Of a stretch of 64,000 nucleotides of DNA, positions 1-9,065 are shown piece by piece; position 1 is the first letter of the stretch; the number at the start of each line of letters is the position of its first letter. Under the pieces are notes generated by a model. That model worked only from the letters and a program-made list of their open reading frames with translations. It ran no database searches and was not told the origin of the DNA. This DNA comes from Bacteroidota bacterium (GTDB lineage: Bacteria; Bacteroidota; Bacteroidia; Bacteroidales; Lentimicrobiaceae): assembly GCA_023441805.1 (NCBI GenBank), contig JAEZNO010000018.1, positions 124,001 to 188,000 of the forward strand, written 5' to 3'. The position numbers and the translations under genes are program-made.

Positions 1-48
1 TAGAACAAGTGTACATGTTCCGATAAATTCTGCTAAATACTTTTTCAT
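1..48 (-). CDS. Aquaporin (MIP family), N-terminal fragment cut by the window edge
   Basis: The first 16 codons on the minus strand begin at an ATG at position 48 and read MKKYLAEFIGTCTLVL. This matches the usual start of AqpZ/GlpF-type channels (MKKxxAEFIGTxxLV), where the Glu sits in the first membrane helix. The rest lies outside the window, so the NPA motifs that would separate a water from a glycerol channel cannot be seen. The region between this gene and the M14 peptidase gene holds no other gene that I can see. The identification rests on a short but characteristic stretch. Confidence 0.7.
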   Translation of the reverse strand, partial: MKKYLAEFIGTCTLVL

Positions 49-175
49 GGTTCTATTTTTTTGTGTTAGAAAGAATTTTACCGAAGATGCGAAATTTTAT
101 CGATACTTTGACCAATTTCGTGAAATATTTTGACAAAGTATGTTGCAAAAATTTACCTTAATTCGATTTCTGTAC

Positions 176-1573
176 CTATTTCTTTAATTCATCCTCAGCA
201 AATGGTGGATATAGATCAGGATACTTAAGATTGCCAAGATCAGGTTCTTTGACCACAATTCTGAAGTAAGAGGCCGGTAGTGTATAATAATCCCTAATCC
301 CCAATGCTAAATTTCTGCCCATCTCTCTCATGTCAGTGGGTTCAATCCATCGGGGATAATAGCCTGATCTTCCATAGGTCATTTCCATCGTAATGGCCAT
401 CACCTGATCCTGGAAGTTCTTCCACCACCAGCTTTCAGGATAAGTTTTACCGGCAAAACTACCACCTCCGGTTGTTGGCACAGGTTCAATCATATCATAA
501 CCATGATGTGATGCAAACGAAGATATAAAGTGAAGTTGTTTATTCCACAAAGAAGCCTCAGAATCCGAGTAGCCATATGCCTCACTGCCGAAATGCGGAA
601 AGAAAAACGGACGAATGTCAGGTTCACTGTTTGAAGCATGCAGATTAAGAGCAATTGACACTGCCGGTCCCCCGTCTGTCATCAATGTTTTTGCATGCTC
701 ATGAATGACAGTCACTTCAACGGGTGCGGAACTAGTAAGGTTAATAGGATCGCCTGGGGCAGAAGTCCATAACATCTCAAGATTTTCAGATTTGGGGGTT
801 GATCTGTAATTTCCGGCAATTACTCCATCAACATTTTGCATTGGGAAGATATGGAATTCAAATTTGCGTAGTAATTCATTTGCATCTGCCTCTCCTGATA
901 TCAGGAAGTTTAGCATTCCCTCAAGCAGAAATGAAGGAGGTGTCTCAGCCGGATGGGTACGTGCATGTATGAGTATTCTTTTCTTCTCAGTGACAGGTAC
1001 ATCAAAATCAGTAACTTTAATAAGATACAGAGGGTTTCCCTGTTGAGAGTGCCCGGCTGTGATGATTTTCAGAAATGGACTACCGTTGATACTTTCAATG
1101 AAATCCTCCAGATCAGTCAGTGTATATGGATAAAACATTGAAATCCAAACTGTGCTATGATCAAATTTCTTCCTTATCACCAGCTCATTCCGGGAGTTCC
1201 GGGTTACCTCACTACTCTCAAAACGAAACCACTCTTTCTGATTGTATGAGTACACCGGATTGTAGTAATAAGGCCAACCTGAATTGGTAATAGTTATTTG
1301 GATCGCTGAATCAGTTACAACGGAATCAGCTTTTATATACCACCAACTTCTCCATGAATCGGGGAGGGAGGCATTATTATTATCATCCGCAATTCCGAGT
1401 TTCCATTCAGTATTTGATATTTTTATGATCTCACCGATACTGCCTGATTCGAATGAATCTGTGATAGTAGTCTCAGCAGGGATGACAGGTTTTATATCAA
1501 TATCATTATCATTCTCTTTTTCGCATGATATAAGGAACAATGCAATAATTATCAGGTAAATGTAATACTTCAT
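176..1573 (-). CDS. M14-family zinc carboxypeptidase-like lipoprotein
   Basis: A 465-residue protein that probably hydrolyses peptides or modified amino acids from C-termini outside the cytoplasm. The chosen ATG (1573) puts a lipoprotein signal at the N-terminus (KYYIYLIIIALFLISC), so Cys would be lipidated. An upstream in-frame start would give 30 extra residues and bury this signal. Residues about 45-150 form a beta-rich N-terminal domain like that preceding the catalytic domain in cytosolic carboxypeptidase (CCP/AGBL) relatives. The catalytic domain shows the zinc ligands HPAE and, later, the His of NLHAS, and the probable catalytic Glu in ITMEMTYG. The combination of a CCP-like layout with a lipoprotein signal suggests an envelope enzyme; the substrate is unknown. 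It stands alone, with no operon partner. Confidence 0.8.
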   Translation of the reverse strand: MKYYIYLIIIALFLISCEKENDNDIDIKPVIPAETTITDSFESGSIGEIIKISNTEWKLGIADDNNNASLPDSWRSWWYIKADSVVTDSAIQITITNSGWPYYYNPVYSYNQKEWFRFESSEVTRNSRNELVIRKKFDHSTVWISMFYPYTLTDLEDFIESINGSPFLKIITAGHSQQGNPLYLIKVTDFDVPVTEKKRILIHARTHPAETPPSFLLEGMLNFLISGEADANELLRKFEFHIFPMQNVDGVIAGNYRSTPKSENLEMLWTSAPGDPINLTSSAPVEVTVIHEHAKTLMTDGGPAVSIALNLHASNSEPDIRPFFFPHFGSEAYGYSDSEASLWNKQLHFISSFASHHGYDMIEPVPTTGGGSFAGKTYPESWWWKNFQDQVMAITMEMTYGRSGYYPRWIEPTDMREMGRNLALGIRDYYTLPASYFRIVVKEPDLGNLKYPDLYPPFAEDELKK

Positions 1574-1701
1574 GAGGTGTGAAATATTGAGTAAAATGCA
1601 GGAGCTCAAAATTAGAATTATTTTTATAATGAAATTCAATATTACATCGCTTACATTTTTCATTAACTTTATGAGCAGTTATTAATTTAAAATATAGCAC
1701 T

Positions 1702-2028
1702 ATGGCACATCCGGAATTTCAAGTTAAAAATGGAAAAGAGTACTATTTCAAACTAACAGCCAAAAACGGTCAGGTCATCCTGGCTAGTGAAGGATACGCT
1801 TCTAAGGCAGGTTGCGAAAATGGTATTGAAAGTGTAAAGAAAAATGCAATCGACGACTCACGTTATGAGCGTAAGATTGCCAGGGACGGTCAGCACTATT
1901 TTGTACTTAAAGCAGCAAATTCACAAATTATAGGCAAGAGTGAAATGTACAAATCGCAAGCTTCAATGGAAAATGGAATTGAATCCGTGAAGACAAATGC
2001 TCCCATAGCAGAGGTGCACTATCTCTGA
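1702..2028 (+). CDS. YegP/DUF1508-family protein with two repeats
   Basis: A 108-residue protein made of two copies of the DUF1508 (YegP) motif. Each copy contains a YYFKLTAKNGQVI- or HYFVLKAANSQII-like beta segment, followed about 20 residues later by ENGIESVKxNA. There is no signal peptide, so it is predicted to be cytoplasmic. The biochemical role of the family is not established. The gene is monocistronic: a strong terminator follows 20 bp after the stop. A near-consensus -7 element (TAACTTTA, about 1664-1671) lies upstream of the ATG. Confidence 0.9.
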   Translation: MAHPEFQVKNGKEYYFKLTAKNGQVILASEGYASKAGCENGIESVKKNAIDDSRYERKIARDGQHYFVLKAANSQIIGKSEMYKSQASMENGIESVKTNAPIAEVHYL

Positions 2029-2047
2029 TGTACTCATTAGAAATAAG

Positions 2048-2076
2048 GCAGTCAGTGTGTTACTGACTGCTTTTTT
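2048..2076 (+). terminator. Intrinsic terminator after the YegP-like gene
   Basis: A perfect 9-bp stem, GCAGTCAGT (2048-2056) with ACTGACTGC (2062-2070), a 5-nt loop and then six T residues. It lies 20 bp beyond the stop codon of the YegP-like gene and is a textbook rho-independent terminator. Confidence 0.93.
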
Positions 2077-2114
2077 ATTGCTCATATTATATTTCATTGA
2101 TTAAGTAATAGCAT

Positions 2115-2122
2115 TATATTTG
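2115..2122 (+). promoter_or_regulatory. -7 promoter element (TATATTTG)
   Basis: It matches the Bacteroidota -7 consensus TAnnTTTG exactly and lies 20 bp before the ATG of the small lipoprotein gene, downstream of the preceding terminator. No convincing -33 TTTG is present at the expected distance. Confidence 0.5.
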
Positions 2123-2142
2123 TTGGATTAATACTAGTACTT

Positions 2143-2442
2143 ATGAGAAGATTAAATCATTTGCAGAACTATGCAGTCGTAATTCTTATTGGCCTTACCA
2201 TGATCTTCCTTGTCGGTTGTGCCAACAAGGAAGTTGTGACTGAGTGTCTTAAAGGCCAGACTTATGGGTTTTGGTGGGGATTATGGCATGGAATCATTGC
2301 ACCCGTCGATTTGATACTTATGCTCTTCAGGGATGATATTACTGTTTATGCCCAAAACAATAACGGAGCATGGTACGCATTCGGGTTTGTACTCGGAAGC
2401 GGTGGCTGGGGTTTCTTAGGTGGAAAGTCAAGGCGCAGGTAA
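2143..2442 (+). CDS. Small putative lipoprotein of unknown function
   Basis: A 99-residue protein. It starts with a hydrophobic stretch ending in FLVGC, a plausible lipobox (Cys about residue 26). The mature part has an aromatic hydrophobic segment (YGFWWGLWHGIIAPVDLILML), a short polar stretch, then a second Gly-rich hydrophobic segment (WYAFGFVLGSGGWGF) and a basic tail GGKSRRR. Two membrane-associated segments after lipidation suggest a small inner-membrane or envelope protein. I do not recognise the function. It has its own upstream terminator and -7 element, and it converges with the RND operon 13 bp away. Confidence 0.7.
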   Translation: MRRLNHLQNYAVVILIGLTMIFLVGCANKEVVTECLKGQTYGFWWGLWHGIIAPVDLILMLFRDDITVYAQNNNGAWYAFGFVLGSGGWGFLGGKSRRR

Positions 2443-2455
2443 CTTACCCGGTCTA

Positions 2456-3871
2456 TTATAACTCACCGGTTGCTTTCTGGTATTTTACTTTCGCAATTCT
2501 GTATTCAGAAATTGATTCAACCTGCTCTGCCGATGCTTTCTGCCATTGTGCCTGAGCTTCAAGCAAAGCTGATATTGTTTCCAGACCCAACTCATACCGG
2601 TCGTTCATTACCTTCATATTTTCTTCAGCCTGCTCAAGTGACTTTGTGGTCAGTTGAATCCGATACATTGCATCACTAAGCATCAGACGATACTGTTGTT
2701 GTTCAAGCTCCATCAACTGATGAAGGTTATCCCTCTCATTCTCTGCTATTTTTAGATCTGCTTTAGCTGAAGCAGTTTTGTTATACCCCTCTCCCCAATG
2801 GAAAATAGGGATTGTAATCTGAGCTATCACAGTTGAACCTGACGACTCCAATAACTTTTCATTCTGTACCTTCAAGCCATCCATATAACCATATGTGGCA
2901 GCCAATCCTACACGTGGCAAATAATCTGAGCGGACTAAATCAACCTGCTTTCGCTTCATCTCAATCTGCCTGTCGAGTAAGCGATAATCAGGACGATTAG
3001 CAATACTTCCTTCTGTCATAAGGCTTTCGGGCATAACAACTTCTACCTGTTCAATATCCTCCGGAATTATTTGAGTTGTAAGTGGTAAACCGGTCAGGTT
3101 GCATAAGTTCATTGCTGCAAGTACATGACCATTTTTAGCTTTCGAAAGCATAAGTTGAGCCTCATTTACTTTAACCTGTACTTTAAGCAGATCATTGTTC
3201 ATTGTTAATCCTGTGGCTAAAGCATCATTTACTTGTTTTTCAACAGCCTGAACAGTCTCAAGGTACTTTTGGGCTAACTTTTCAAGTTGTATAACCTTTA
3301 CAAGCTGCCAATATGCTTCGTCAACTTTAACAACAAGATTAGATGTACTCAAATCAATATTATCAGCAGCCATTTTACGTGCTATACCTGCCATCCCGGA
3401 CGCTGTTGAGATTTTGAATCCTGTAAATATTGGTTGAACAGCCTTTAACCCGACCATATATGAACCGTTTAATTTCACTTTGAGATCCATTGGCGGAATC
3501 ATGGCATATTGTTTAAAAATAGGATTGCCATCAGGCCCTATTATCATTTGCCCGGTGGGATCAAGTAATAAATTTGGAACCAGAGCTCCTGTAGCAAGAT
3601 CCGGAACATAAGTCGGAAGATACGCTCCGGCAAAATTGTATTGCAGAGTTTTGTTGGTGAATAAAGCATCGCCATATGCTGAAATATCAGGCAGGCGATT
3701 TGCCTGAATGGCTCTGTACTCGTATTTAGCTTTTTGTTCAGTCAGGGCAGCATTTGCGATGGTATAGTGATTTCTGACAGCTAATGCTCTGCAACTGTCG
3801 AGGCTTATAACACTTTGAGCCTGAGTGCTAAATCCTGCTAATATGAGGAATAATAAGAATATTCGTTTCAT
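2456..3871 (-). CDS. TolC-family outer-membrane efflux channel
   Basis: A 471-residue outer-membrane factor of an RND tripartite efflux pump. It has a signal peptide (ends at TQAQS), the conserved early segment ISLDSCRALAVRNHYTI, and the two long alpha-helical hairpin repeats typical of TolC, each carrying an LLxAQ/LLKVQ-like region (e.g. YELGLETISALLEAQAQW near the C-terminus). It is the last gene of the operon; its ATG overlaps the pump gene stop by 4 bp (ATGA), implying translational coupling. In the cell it would form the channel through the outer membrane, with drugs or other toxic compounds as likely substrates. Confidence 0.92.
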   Translation of the reverse strand: MKRIFLLFLILAGFSTQAQSVISLDSCRALAVRNHYTIANAALTEQKAKYEYRAIQANRLPDISAYGDALFTNKTLQYNFAGAYLPTYVPDLATGALVPNLLLDPTGQMIIGPDGNPIFKQYAMIPPMDLKVKLNGSYMVGLKAVQPIFTGFKISTASGMAGIARKMAADNIDLSTSNLVVKVDEAYWQLVKVIQLEKLAQKYLETVQAVEKQVNDALATGLTMNNDLLKVQVKVNEAQLMLSKAKNGHVLAAMNLCNLTGLPLTTQIIPEDIEQVEVVMPESLMTEGSIANRPDYRLLDRQIEMKRKQVDLVRSDYLPRVGLAATYGYMDGLKVQNEKLLESSGSTVIAQITIPIFHWGEGYNKTASAKADLKIAENERDNLHQLMELEQQQYRLMLSDAMYRIQLTTKSLEQAEENMKVMNDRYELGLETISALLEAQAQWQKASAEQVESISEYRIAKVKYQKATGEL

Positions 3872-6800
3872 GATTGGTGTTTACTTTTAACATTAAAGAA
3901 AACATAGTAGAGTACCGGCAGGAAAACCAGTGTAATTACAGTGCCTACCATTAAACCTCCCATAATTGTTACTGCCAGAGAGCCAAAAAGATTATCACCC
4001 AGCAAAGGAATCATACCCACTGCTGTTGCAACCGAGGCCATCATTACAGGCCTGAACCTCAACGCCGATGAATCAATCAGGGCTTTCCTGAGTTCTATTC
4101 CTGATTCGGTTTGTCGTGCTATTTCATCAATGAGCACAATGCCATTCCTTACCATCATACCAATGATTCCCAATGCACCTACTATTGCAACAAATCCAAA
4201 TTCCTTTCCCGAGATGAGCATGCCGAACACCACTCCAATGATTATCAGTGGTTGACATAGTAATATTATCAATGGCTTCTTAAAGTCCCTGAATAACAGT
4301 ATAAGGATTAGCACAATCAACACGATACCCAGCGGTATCTGCCTGAAGAGGTATTGTTTTGCTTCAGTGCTTGCACGATATTCACCTTCCCATTGCATTG
4401 AATAACCATCAGGTAGTTGAATAGATTCAATGTCGTCTTTTATTGCCTTTCGGGCTTCTTCAGTAAGAAAACCGGGAGCATTATTGCATTGAGCCTTTAT
4501 TGCCCGCTGACCATTATATCTGCGTACCACAGGCTCCTCCCATTTAAGTGATATTCCTTTAGTTGCCTGAGCCATAGGAACAGGTGTTATTGCTGACGAT
4601 AATATATCTTCCTGTGACATTGAGCCCATTATCATTCCCTGCAAGGTTTCCTTATTTATTGAAGGTGTTTTTGGCGATGTACTCCATAGCGGAATATTAT
4701 TCAGGTTCTTAATTTTATTGCCTGAAGCATCATTAATCTGAAGATAGATTGTCTTACGGTAATTCCCATCGTTAAATACTCCCACAGGTATACCTTCGGT
4801 AGCTGCCAGTAATGATATTGCAACATCCGATCTGCTAAAGCCAAGATCACGAGCAATGGGTTGATTGTAATTGACATTGAATACCGGAGCCTGATCTTCC
4901 CAGTCGTTAGTTACCAGGGTGGTTGCCTGATTCTCACGCATGATATTTTCAGCCTGTCCTGCGAGATCTCTCAGAATAGCAGGATCAGGACCTGTGAACA
5001 TCACCTCTATCGGAAATTTCTTGTACATAAGGTTGTACCTTTTGGCTCGCACAAATGCTTCAGGGCATTGTTCCGTAAGCCATTTCTGTAGAGAAGGCAA
5101 TGAATCCTCAAGTGTCTCTGCATCCGTATAATCAACTATGAGTTCTCCATATGATAATGAAGGTTCAGCAATAGATCTTACCAGATTATATCTTGATGGA
5201 GTCCCTCCGATGCTGGTAACCACACTCGTAATTTCTTTCCTTGATTTAAGGTTTTCTTCAATTTTCTTAAGGTTCGATTTTATGGTTTCTGATGATGTAC
5301 CTTCAGGCATTTTATATTCAATATACAATTGGTTGTAACTCATGTCGGGGAAAAACAACTGAGGAACCAATGGAATACAGACAACACTAATTAACATCAG
5401 AATCACTGCCAGTGAAATTGTCGCCATTCTATGATCGAGCGACCATGAGAGAATTGACTTCAGTCGACGGTAAGGCTTTGAATCATAAGGGTCTTTATCG
5501 CTTTTCTTTATATTATCATGGCGAATGAATCTTTTAGCCTGAAGTGGAACCTGTACCAGTGCAAGCAGCCAGCTTATCAATAATGACAAACCAAGTACTA
5601 TAAATAGGTCGCGTACATAAACTCCTGCAGTATCAGGTGATAAATATATCGGGAAGAATGCCAGTATGGCAATGAGTGTTGCACCCAACAGTGGCATTGC
5701 TGTCTTCTTTGTCATATTGGTGTAACACTGAGGTGATGGCACCCCCTTCTTCAAATCAACCATTATGCCGTCAATAATCACAATGGCATTATCAACCAGC
5801 ATACCCATTGCTACAATGAATGCACCCAGTGACACCCGCTGTAGTACACCGTCGGCCATGCTGAAGAACGGGAAAGTTCCAATAACAGTCACTACAAGCA
5901 GAAATCCCAGAATTAAGCCACTCCTGATTCCCATTGTGACCATAAGAACTACCACCACGATGATCACCGACTCAATGAGATTCTTGGTAAATACTCCTAA
6001 TGAATCCCGTACTATATCAGGTTGGAAGAAGACTTTATGAAAATCAATACCCAACGGTAACCGGTTGTTTTGCAGCTCAACAATACGCTGTTCTACACTA
6101 TTGCCAACTTTGGTAATGTCACTTCCTCCCCTTACGGCTATTGAGAGTCCGATTGCTTTCCGGCCATTCCAGCTGAGACTGTTACGTTCGGGTTGCTCTA
6201 AATCAACTGTTATTTCAGCGACATCCCCCAGAACAATATGATCATCTTCATGGCCTGAGATTATAAGGTTTCTGATATCGTCAATAGTATTGAATTCATC
6301 ATCCACACTGACCTTTAATCTGTTATCACCTGTGCTCAGATATCCGGCATATACTGCTTTTCCGTGACTATTAAGAGTTCCAAGTATTTCAGCAGGGAAG
6401 ACTCCCAGGTTACTCAAACGCTCCTCACTTATTTTTACATTAATACACTCATTGCGTTTGCCGTATAATGAAATCCGTTCAACATTATCGACCTGCTCAA
6501 GCTCACGCTTTATCATATCGACATATTCTGAAAGCTCCTGATCGCTGAAGCCGTCCGAAGTAATTGCATAAAACATCCCGTATACATCACCAAATCCGTC
6601 AAGAACTATAGGTTCCCGGGCTCCTGCTGGTAATGAACTCTTAATGTCGGCAACCTTCCTCCTGAGCATATCCCACGACTGCTGAATCTCCTTTTCATTC
6701 AGTGTGCGTTCAAGTTCTACAGTTATCTGGGAAATGTCGTTCATCGACTTAGAGTAGACATTTTCAACATTATCCATTGATCTTATGGCTTTCTCCATAA

Positions 6801-6996
6801 GATCAGTTACTTCAAGTTCTACCTGATGTGCCGATGCACCCGGGTAGGGAACCACCACCATCGCCTGTTTTACTTTTATTTCAGGATCTTCCAGCTTACT
6901 CATCGACCAGAATGACATCAATCCTCCCACCAGTAAGATGGCAATGAGGAATTGTATCAGTGGTTTGTTCTTGAGCGCAAATTCCGATAAATTCAT
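3868..6996 (-). CDS. RND-family efflux pump, inner-membrane transporter
   Basis: A 1042-residue proton-driven exporter of the AcrB/HAE1 superfamily. The start is the ATG at 6996, preceded by GGAGGGG; a GTG nine codons earlier overlaps the end of the adaptor gene and is less likely. The protein begins with MNLSEFALKNKPLIQFLIAILL, has two large periplasmic loops, and carries the conserved TM4 segment GMLVDNAIVIIDG with the Asp used in proton relay. The C-terminal half repeats the fold and includes GALGIIGMMVRNGIVLIDEI. Length is normal for the family. It sits between the adaptor and TolC genes in one operon. The segment VYGMFYAITSDGFS resembles pumps often listed as AcrB/AcrD/AcrF-like in Bacteroidota; substrate cannot be told. 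Confidence 0.94.
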   Translation of the reverse strand: MNLSEFALKNKPLIQFLIAILLVGGLMSFWSMSKLEDPEIKVKQAMVVVPYPGASAHQVELEVTDLMEKAIRSMDNVENVYSKSMNDISQITVELERTLNEKEIQQSWDMLRRKVADIKSSLPAGAREPIVLDGFGDVYGMFYAITSDGFSDQELSEYVDMIKRELEQVDNVERISLYGKRNECINVKISEERLSNLGVFPAEILGTLNSHGKAVYAGYLSTGDNRLKVSVDDEFNTIDDIRNLIISGHEDDHIVLGDVAEITVDLEQPERNSLSWNGRKAIGLSIAVRGGSDITKVGNSVEQRIVELQNNRLPLGIDFHKVFFQPDIVRDSLGVFTKNLIESVIIVVVVLMVTMGIRSGLILGFLLVVTVIGTFPFFSMADGVLQRVSLGAFIVAMGMLVDNAIVIIDGIMVDLKKGVPSPQCYTNMTKKTAMPLLGATLIAILAFFPIYLSPDTAGVYVRDLFIVLGLSLLISWLLALVQVPLQAKRFIRHDNIKKSDKDPYDSKPYRRLKSILSWSLDHRMATISLAVILMLISVVCIPLVPQLFFPDMSYNQLYIEYKMPEGTSSETIKSNLKKIEENLKSRKEITSVVTSIGGTPSRYNLVRSIAEPSLSYGELIVDYTDAETLEDSLPSLQKWLTEQCPEAFVRAKRYNLMYKKFPIEVMFTGPDPAILRDLAGQAENIMRENQATTLVTNDWEDQAPVFNVNYNQPIARDLGFSRSDVAISLLAATEGIPVGVFNDGNYRKTIYLQINDASGNKIKNLNNIPLWSTSPKTPSINKETLQGMIMGSMSQEDILSSAITPVPMAQATKGISLKWEEPVVRRYNGQRAIKAQCNNAPGFLTEEARKAIKDDIESIQLPDGYSMQWEGEYRASTEAKQYLFRQIPLGIVLIVLILILLFRDFKKPLIILLCQPLIIIGVVFGMLISGKEFGFVAIVGALGIIGMMVRNGIVLIDEIARQTESGIELRKALIDSSALRFRPVMMASVATAVGMIPLLGDNLFGSLAVTIMGGLMVGTVITLVFLPVLYYVFFNVKSKHQS

Positions 6997-7009
6997 TTTC
7001 CCCTCCTGC

Positions 7010-8077
7010 CTATTTAAGATCACCTAAATTGGTTGCTGACGTTTCAGGCAATAACCTAACCTGCATCCCTTCTTTCAGCGATTGAGTACCTGCCGTCACT
7101 ACTATCTCATTTTCAGCGAGTCCTTCAGTAATCAATGCCCTGCCGTCGCTTGTTATATCAGTTGTTTCAACGGCTCTTTTTGTAACCTTCCCATCCTTGT
7201 ATACCCACAAATAGCATTTGCCTTCTTCACGTTTAACTGCAGATAATGGAACAGTCACATTAGTACTGTTTGTGCTCTGATATCTGATGACTACTTCTGC
7301 TACCATTCCCGGAGTAAGCAGATTGTTTATCTTATTATCCTTAAACTGCAGGCGCATCGTGTATAGCTGATTCAGATTGGCTTTTGGTGTGATGCTTGCC
7401 ATCGTAAGAGGAAGTTCAGAACCCTGAATGGCATCAATCATCGCTGTATACGAAATTGCTTTTTCTCTTCTGATATAGTCCGTGGCAGTGATATTTATCT
7501 CAATCTCAGGATTACGGCTGCTTACAAGTGAAACTACCGGCATTCCTGCACCTACAGTCTCACCCGGTTCAAATAACTTTTTCTGGATGTAACCATCATA
7601 TGGTGCCTTCAAACGAGTATCAGCAAGTGCATTGCGATGAGCTTCCAGTTTGGCTGTTATCTGCTTTAGACCATATGATGCCTTGTCGTACTCACTTGCC
7701 GATGCACTGCCCCGTTTGTAGAGCTCAATAACCCTGTTTGCATCTGCACTTATCCGACTAAATTCAGCCTCAGTAGCCTCTAATTGTGTGCGGTAATCCC
7801 TGTCATCCAATATTGCTATCGTTTGTCCTGCCTTAACAAACTGACCCGCTGAAACAGGAATTGAAGAAATGGTACCGGCAACTCTGAATGCGGCATTGGC
7901 CTCTGCACCTGATTTTATCCTTCCGGGATAAGTTACCATAGTCCTTCCCCCGTCGGCAATTGCCTTCTCTGTCTTAACCAGAGGTGCCTCAATCTTTTGA
8001 CTCTCATTGCGAGTGCAACTACTCCACAACAATAGTGCAGATGCTGAAATAATTATCGTAAAGTGCTTGTTAATCAT
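7010..8077 (-). CDS. RND periplasmic adaptor (membrane fusion protein)
   Basis: A 355-residue HlyD/AcrA-type adaptor that bridges the pump and TolC. From the ATG at 8077 the protein starts with a lipoprotein signal (ASALLLWSSC), so it is anchored to the inner membrane; an upstream TTG at 8098 adds seven residues and is less likely. The first half of the lipoyl-like domain is AGQFVKAGQTIAILDDRDY, followed by a helical hairpin, then the second half RLKAPYDGYIQKKLFEPGETV. Beta-barrel and membrane-proximal domains fill residues about 190-350. First gene of the three-gene operon; 13 bp separate its stop from the pump ATG. Confidence 0.92.
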   Translation of the reverse strand: MINKHFTIIISASALLLWSSCTRNESQKIEAPLVKTEKAIADGGRTMVTYPGRIKSGAEANAAFRVAGTISSIPVSAGQFVKAGQTIAILDDRDYRTQLEATEAEFSRISADANRVIELYKRGSASASEYDKASYGLKQITAKLEAHRNALADTRLKAPYDGYIQKKLFEPGETVGAGMPVVSLVSSRNPEIEINITATDYIRREKAISYTAMIDAIQGSELPLTMASITPKANLNQLYTMRLQFKDNKINNLLTPGMVAEVVIRYQSTNSTNVTVPLSAVKREEGKCYLWVYKDGKVTKRAVETTDITSDGRALITEGLAENEIVVTAGTQSLKEGMQVRLLPETSATNLGDLK

Positions 8078-8126
8078 CTCTTTAAATTTTTCCGACAAAA
8101 TTATTGTACCGATATTTAAAGAGATA

Positions 8127-8152
8127 CGACCAAATCTCCTAAAAAATGGTCG
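8127..8152. promoter_or_regulatory. Inverted repeat between the RND operon and the araC-type gene (candidate operator)
   Basis: CGACCA (8127-8132) and TGGTCG (8147-8152) form a 6-bp inverted repeat with a 14-bp spacer in the 113-bp divergent region. Its position between the efflux operon and the AraC-type gene makes it a reasonable regulator site. AraC proteins often bind direct and not inverted repeats, so this is tentative. Confidence 0.35.
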
Positions 8153-8190
8153 AAATGGCGTATTAAGATTTTTTAACTAATTTAGTACCC

Positions 8191-9057
8191 ATGTTAAACT
8201 ACCCTCACATTGATTTCGTCCGTGCCGACAGGGCAGGTTATGAAGGCGCCCGGATCCTGTGTATGTCAATCGACAGCAATAATAGTGGAAATAAAATTGC
8301 CGATGAGATGCAACGGAAGTATGACGGTATTTTTGCTTTATTCTGTTTTACGGGATCAGTCGAATTTAGTCTTAACGAACAGGTTAATAAACTTGACCAA
8401 CGACAAATGTCGTCATTCTTTACTTCTAACCTCTATAAACTAACCGGCTGCTCGGATGATTTCACAGGATACCTTCTATTCCTCTCATCGTATTACATTT
8501 TAAATGTTGAATCACACATTGCAATTACATTCTTTCTGAACAGTTACTCTGAACCCATACTTGAACTTCAACCCGATGATGCAAACGATTTGCATCTCTT
8601 GCTTGAACTGGCATCAGCCAGATTAACCAAAGAGGAGCGAAAATTCAGCAAAGAGGTGGTTTACTACATGCTGATGATTCTACTTCATGAGCTTGTTGAA
8701 ATATACGAACGCAGACAGGGCCAGGAGAAAAAGCAGCCCCGCGAAGAAGGATTATTGAAGGACTTTCTGTTATTGATAAATACCTTTTGTGAAAAAGAGC
8801 ACTACCTCGGTTTTTATGCCGATAAACTTGGCATCACTCCAAAGCATCTGTCGCTGACTGTTAAAAAACTAACCGGTCGTACTGCTGCCGAATGGATTGA
8901 CTATGTGCTTCTCTTAAAGATAAAACGCATGCTCATCAACTCGCCCCTCTCAATACAGCAGATTTCTGACCATTTCAATTTCCCCGACAACTCAGCATTT
9001 GGCAAATTCTTCAAACTAAAGACAGGCATTACCCCAAGGAAGTATAGAATGATGTGA
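8191..9057 (+). CDS. AraC-family transcriptional regulator
   Basis: A 288-residue regulator. The N-terminal ~185 residues form an effector/dimerisation region with no motif I can name. The C-terminal ~95 residues are the AraC double helix-turn-helix: YADKLGITPKHLSLTVKKL, then IDYVLLLKIKRML and the family signature LSIQQISDHFNFPDNSAFGKFF followed by KTGITPRKYR. The gene is divergent from the RND efflux operon, sharing a 113-bp start region, so it is probably the local regulator of the pump. It converges with the downstream kinase gene (8 bp gap). Confidence 0.9.
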   Translation: MLNYPHIDFVRADRAGYEGARILCMSIDSNNSGNKIADEMQRKYDGIFALFCFTGSVEFSLNEQVNKLDQRQMSSFFTSNLYKLTGCSDDFTGYLLFLSSYYILNVESHIAITFFLNSYSEPILELQPDDANDLHLLLELASARLTKEERKFSKEVVYYMLMILLHELVEIYERRQGQEKKQPREEGLLKDFLLLINTFCEKEHYLGFYADKLGITPKHLSLTVKKLTGRTAAEWIDYVLLLKIKRMLINSPLSIQQISDHFNFPDNSAFGKFFKLKTGITPRKYRMM

Positions 9058-9065
9058 AACCACAC

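Noticed and set aside
1574..1663. 30-residue upstream extension of the M14 peptidase
   Set aside because: It would bury the lipoprotein signal; the inner ATG gives a standard lipobox.
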